From assembly GCA_000613465.1 (NCBI GenBank), contig BAJA01000001.1:1-64000 (forward strand): 64,000 bases of DNA. Direction: 5' to 3'. The position numbers and the translations under genes were made by a program. Source of the stretch: Bacteroides nordii WAL 11050 = JCM 12987. GTDB taxonomy: Bacteria > Bacteroidota > Bacteroidia > Bacteroidales > Bacteroidaceae. Shown piece by piece: positions 61,045-64,000 of this stretch (position 1 is its first letter; the number at the start of each line of letters is the position of its first letter). Below the pieces are notes generated by a model. That model searched no databases, was not told where the DNA came from, and saw only the letters and a list, made by a program, of their open reading frames with translations.

Positions 61045-63054
61045 ATGGAGAAAACATTGAATCTTATTAAAAGTGACCCCTGGTTGGAACCGTATGCTGC
61101 AGCTATTACCGGACGGCATCAATATGCCATGGATAAGGAAACCGAACTGACAAACGGAGGGAAACAGACCTTGTCGGACTTTGCTTCGGGATACTTATAT
61201 TTCGGTTTGCATCGTACAGACAAAGGATGGACTTTCCGTGAATGGGCGCCCAATGCGACCCATATTTACATGGTAGGTACATTCAACAATTGGGAAGAGA
61301 AAGAAGAATATAGCCTGAAACGTTTGCAGAATGGTAATTGGGAAATCAATCTGCCCGCGAATGCAATGCAACATGGCGATCTTTACAAACTAATCGTTTA
61401 TTGGGACGGAGGACAAGGAGAACGTATTCCGGCCTGGGCTACGCGAGTGGTACAGGATGAGAATACAAAAATTTTCAGTGCACAAGTTTGGAATCCGGAG
61501 AAACCCTTCAAATTTCGCAAAAAAACATTTAAACCTTCTACTGATCCATTACTTATTTATGAATGCCATATCGGTATGGCTCAGCAAGAAGAAAAAGTTG
61601 GAACTTACAGTGAGTTCCGTGAAAAGATTCTTCCTCGTATAGCAAAAGCTGGTTACAACTGTATTCAGATTATGGCCATTCAGGAACATCCGTATTACGG
61701 TAGCTTTGGCTACCATGTATCGAGTTTCTTTGCGGCTTCTTCGCGTTTCGGTACTCCTGAAGAGCTCAAAGAACTGATTGATACTGCTCACGGATTGGGG
61801 ATTGCTGTAATAATGGATATTGTTCACTCTCATGCTGTGAAGAACGAGGTAGAAGGTCTAGGCAATTTTGCCGGTGATCCTAATCAATATTTCTATCCGG
61901 GAGCACGTCGTGAACATCCGGCATGGGATTCTCTCTGTTTTGATTATGGCAAAAATGAAGTGATACATTTCTTATTGTCTAATTGCAAATATTGGTTGGA
62001 AGAGTATCAATTTGACGGTTTCCGTTTTGACGGTGTAACCTCAATGTTGTATTATAGCCACGGATTGGGAGAAAGTTTCTCTAATTATGGTGATTATTTT
62101 AATGGACACGAAGATGACAATGCAATGTGTTATCTGACGCTTGCCAACGAATTAATTCATATGGTGAATCCTAAAGCAATTACTATTGCAGAAGAAGTTT
62201 CGGGTATGCCGGGATTGGCAGCCAAAGTAGAAGATGGTGGTTATGGATTTAACTATCGTATGGCTATGAATATTCCGGACTACTGGATAAAAACTATCAA
62301 AGAGAAAATCGATGAAGATTGGAAACCTTCCAGTATGTTTTGGGAAGTTATCAATCGCCGTCAGGATGAAAAGACAATATCCTATGCTGAAAGCCATGAT
62401 CAGGCATTAGTAGGTGATAAGACTATTATCTTCCGTCTGATTGATGCCGATATGTACTGGCATATGCAGAAAGGAGATGAAAATTATACTGTAAATCGTG
62501 GTATTGCTCTTCATAAGATGATTCGTCTGCTTACTGCTACCACGATTAATGGTGGTTATCTGAATTTCATGGGAAATGAATTCGGACATCCCGAATGGAT
62601 TGATTTCCCACGCGAGGGAAATGGCTGGTCGTGCAAGTACGCCCGTCGTCAATGGGATCTGGTAGACAATAAGAATCTGACCTATCACTATATGGCAGAT
62701 TTTGACGAAAATATGCTGAAGGTCATTAAAAGCGTGAAAGATTTCCAGGCTACGCCAATACAGGAAATCTGGCATAATGACGGCGATCAGGTACTTGTAT
62801 ATCAGCGTAAAGATTTCATATTTGTATTCAACTTCAATCCGAAACAGTCGTTTACAGATTATGGTTTCCTGGTTGCTCCGGGTGCATACGAAGTAATTTT
62901 GAACACGGATAGTGTACAGTTTGGGGGCAATGGGTTCTCTGACGATACCATTACACATTTCACGATATCCGATCCTTTATACAAAAAGGAAAAGAAAGAA
63001 TGGTTGAAACTTTATATTCCTGCTCGTACAGCAATGGTATTGCGTAAAAAGTAA
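61045..63054 (+). CDS. glgB: 1,4-alpha-glucan branching enzyme (short, eukaryote-like type)
   Basis: A 669-aa enzyme adding alpha-1,6 branches to glycogen. The CBM48 domain is at ~60-150 (FREWAPNATHIYMVGTFNNW). The GH13 regions are VIMDIVHSHAVKNEVEGLG, GFRFDGVTSMLYYSHG (catalytic Asp), TIAEEVSGMPG (catalytic Glu) and YAESHDQALVGDKT. The GHEDDNAMCYLTLAN and NFMGNEFGHPEWIDFPR segments are typical of the GH13_8 eukaryotic-type group, found in Bacteroidetes. A strong terminator follows. Confidence 0.92.
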   Translation: MEKTLNLIKSDPWLEPYAAAITGRHQYAMDKETELTNGGKQTLSDFASGYLYFGLHRTDKGWTFREWAPNATHIYMVGTFNNWEEKEEYSLKRLQNGNWEINLPANAMQHGDLYKLIVYWDGGQGERIPAWATRVVQDENTKIFSAQVWNPEKPFKFRKKTFKPSTDPLLIYECHIGMAQQEEKVGTYSEFREKILPRIAKAGYNCIQIMAIQEHPYYGSFGYHVSSFFAASSRFGTPEELKELIDTAHGLGIAVIMDIVHSHAVKNEVEGLGNFAGDPNQYFYPGARREHPAWDSLCFDYGKNEVIHFLLSNCKYWLEEYQFDGFRFDGVTSMLYYSHGLGESFSNYGDYFNGHEDDNAMCYLTLANELIHMVNPKAITIAEEVSGMPGLAAKVEDGGYGFNYRMAMNIPDYWIKTIKEKIDEDWKPSSMFWEVINRRQDEKTISYAESHDQALVGDKTIIFRLIDADMYWHMQKGDENYTVNRGIALHKMIRLLTATTINGGYLNFMGNEFGHPEWIDFPREGNGWSCKYARRQWDLVDNKNLTYHYMADFDENMLKVIKSVKDFQATPIQEIWHNDGDQVLVYQRKDFIFVFNFNPKQSFTDYGFLVAPGAYEVILNTDSVQFGGNGFSDDTITHFTISDPLYKKEKKEWLKLYIPARTAMVLRKK

Positions 63055-63066
63055 AATAACTACTGT

Positions 63067-63121
63067 CATAATAAAGAAAAGAGCCATTTTCATATAGAAA
63101 ATGGCTCTTTTCTTTATTATG
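63067..63121. terminator. bidirectional terminator between glgB and the TPR gene
   Basis: Two perfect 25-bp arms (starting CATAATAAAGAAAAGAGC) surround a 5-nt loop between two convergent genes. Confidence 0.9.
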
Positions 63122-63132
63122 ATAAGCTTTTA

Positions 63133-63867
63133 CTATTTCAGGCTCTCTTCTACCTGTCCCAACATTTTCTTAATTTCAGCTCTATCCGGAGACAAAGCTA
63201 CAGCTTCTTTCAAGTAATCTGAAGCTTTCTTGAAATCGGCATCAGCAGCAGCTTTTTCCGTTGCATATTTGTCTGCATCAGAAGTAGCCAGTGGAGCGGC
63301 TTTTTTCAACACATTAGCTCCATTATTGTAGAACAACACTCCCAGACTGTAAAGAGCATCTGTTTTCCATTTTTTGTTGCTCAGCGTAGTTACTTGTTTG
63401 TAACTTTCTTCTGCCTTATTAATATCATTTGCTTTCTGGAATTTTTGTCCTTCTTTCAAATAATGGATAGCATATAGTTTTTCCATTGTTTTATTACCCG
63501 GAGCAATTTTAAGTCCGGCTTCCAATGTTTCCACCATTTCCGCATCCTTTTTCAAATCTTTTAATGCACCAGCTTTACGGGCATATGCATTGGCTACATT
63601 ATAATTCTTTTGGATGGCCACATCGAAGTATTTCACCGCATCAGCATATTTTTTTATCTGATCAGCACATACACCACAATTATAAGCCATTACGGAATCA
63701 GAATTATTTGTTTGCTTCAAATACGCATCGTATTTAGTAAAAGCAACCTGGTAATTCTTAGCATTTAAAGCGTCATTTCCTTCTTTTTTTAATTGATTAG
63801 GGTCTGTTTGACCAAAGATACTACCTGTGGCACAGCACAAAGCAGCAAGCAAAATAAATTTTCTCAT
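63133..63867 (-). CDS. TPR-repeat periplasmic protein
   Basis: A 244-aa protein with a signal peptide (LLAALCCATGSIFGQ, cut after about residue 19). At least five tetratricopeptide-like helices are seen, for example NYQVAFTKYDAYLKQTNNSD, KKYADAVKYFDVAIQKNYNV and KTDALYSLGVLFYNNGANVL. TPR proteins bind partner proteins in complexes; the partner is unknown. Start at 63867 (MRKFILLAAL) because the 16 codons before it lie within the promoter-leader region. Confidence 0.85.
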   Translation of the reverse strand: MRKFILLAALCCATGSIFGQTDPNQLKKEGNDALNAKNYQVAFTKYDAYLKQTNNSDSVMAYNCGVCADQIKKYADAVKYFDVAIQKNYNVANAYARKAGALKDLKKDAEMVETLEAGLKIAPGNKTMEKLYAIHYLKEGQKFQKANDINKAEESYKQVTTLSNKKWKTDALYSLGVLFYNNGANVLKKAAPLATSDADKYATEKAAADADFKKASDYLKEAVALSPDRAEIKKMLGQVEESLK

Positions 63868-63903
63868 GGTTCTTAAAATGTGTCTTTTTAATTGTTTATC
63901 GTT

Positions 63904-63911
63904 CAAATGTA
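63904..63911 (-). promoter_or_regulatory. -7 box of the TPR gene
   Basis: TACATTTG on the minus strand matches TAnnTTTG, 36 bp before the start at 63867. Confidence 0.55.
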
Positions 63912-64000
63912 ACAAGAAATGAATAGAATAACAAAGCTATTTTGTTTTTTATAGGCTCTTTCACACTACGAAACATACATTTTATTCACATATGATGGCG

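Overview
The window looks like chromosomal DNA of a gut Bacteroides (Bacteroidales). The AT-rich base composition, the many promoters with a TAnnTTTG -7 box (several with TTTG 19-20 bp upstream), the TonB-fused M56 peptidase next to BlaI, the TamL-type outer-membrane protein, the NUDIX-type xylose regulator, the RRM-type RNA-binding proteins, and DUF3332, DUF3788 and DUF4296 proteins all fit. No phage, conjugative element, transposase or CRISPR array was seen.

Layout. 1-3.9 kb: a tRNA-Lys gene diverges from an RNA-repair operon (RtcB ligase, a small ATP-dependent RNA ligase, an HD-Pnk end-healing enzyme) that has a consensus promoter and a ~310-nt structured leader. 4-19.8 kb: housekeeping and envelope genes (NDH-2, DoxX, lipoproteins, a TamL-like protein, M56/BlaI pair, TrmH, LspA, a DksA-like protein, IleS, YhiM-like). 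19.8-23.7 kb: a repeat-rich intergenic block, a ResB remnant, a tri-haem peroxidase, an RRM protein and a peroxiredoxin. 24-29.3 kb: the xylose operon xylR-xylB-xylA-xylE (minus strand). 29.7-38.9 kb: an AraC/GyrI/DUF3788 cluster, ThiD, FabD, RRM and cold-shock proteins, a nitronate-monooxygenase-like enzyme, small ORFs, PAP2 and an SDR. 39.5-49.3 kb: Crp/DUF4396, glutamine synthetase, a DUF169-GNAT-RlmJ-like operon, an Fsr-type exporter coupled to SanA, a sensor kinase and DUF3788. 49.5-54.2 kb: an unusual iron-sulfur operon (DUF362 ferredoxin, ECF S component, phosphoribosyltransferase, Tat-type DUF362, six-cluster membrane ferredoxin). 54.3-64 kb: patatin, Gfo/Idh oxidoreductase, GH13 amylase, PabB/PabC, DUF2461-YhcH-GlgB, and a TPR protein.

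Three signals stand out. (1) The RNA-repair operon and its folded leader. (2) A recurring intergenic architecture: four boxes at an exact 22- or 23-bp period, with a different core at each locus (4005, 20229, 36993, 39214, 57904; a weaker case at 23861). (3) A ~79-bp element placed just upstream of two unrelated start codons (xylB and the Tat-type DUF362 gene). MITE-like repeats with inverted ends and several promoter-plus-terminator units that look like small RNAs are also present.

Caution: about ten genes (tamL, dksA-like, resB-like, xylA, xylR, nitronate monooxygenase twice, a 56-aa ORF, DUF362, pabB) carry single-base frameshifts in otherwise intact reading frames, several in homopolymer runs. 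This pattern favours sequencing indels over gene decay. All calls come from reading the sequence; no database search was run.
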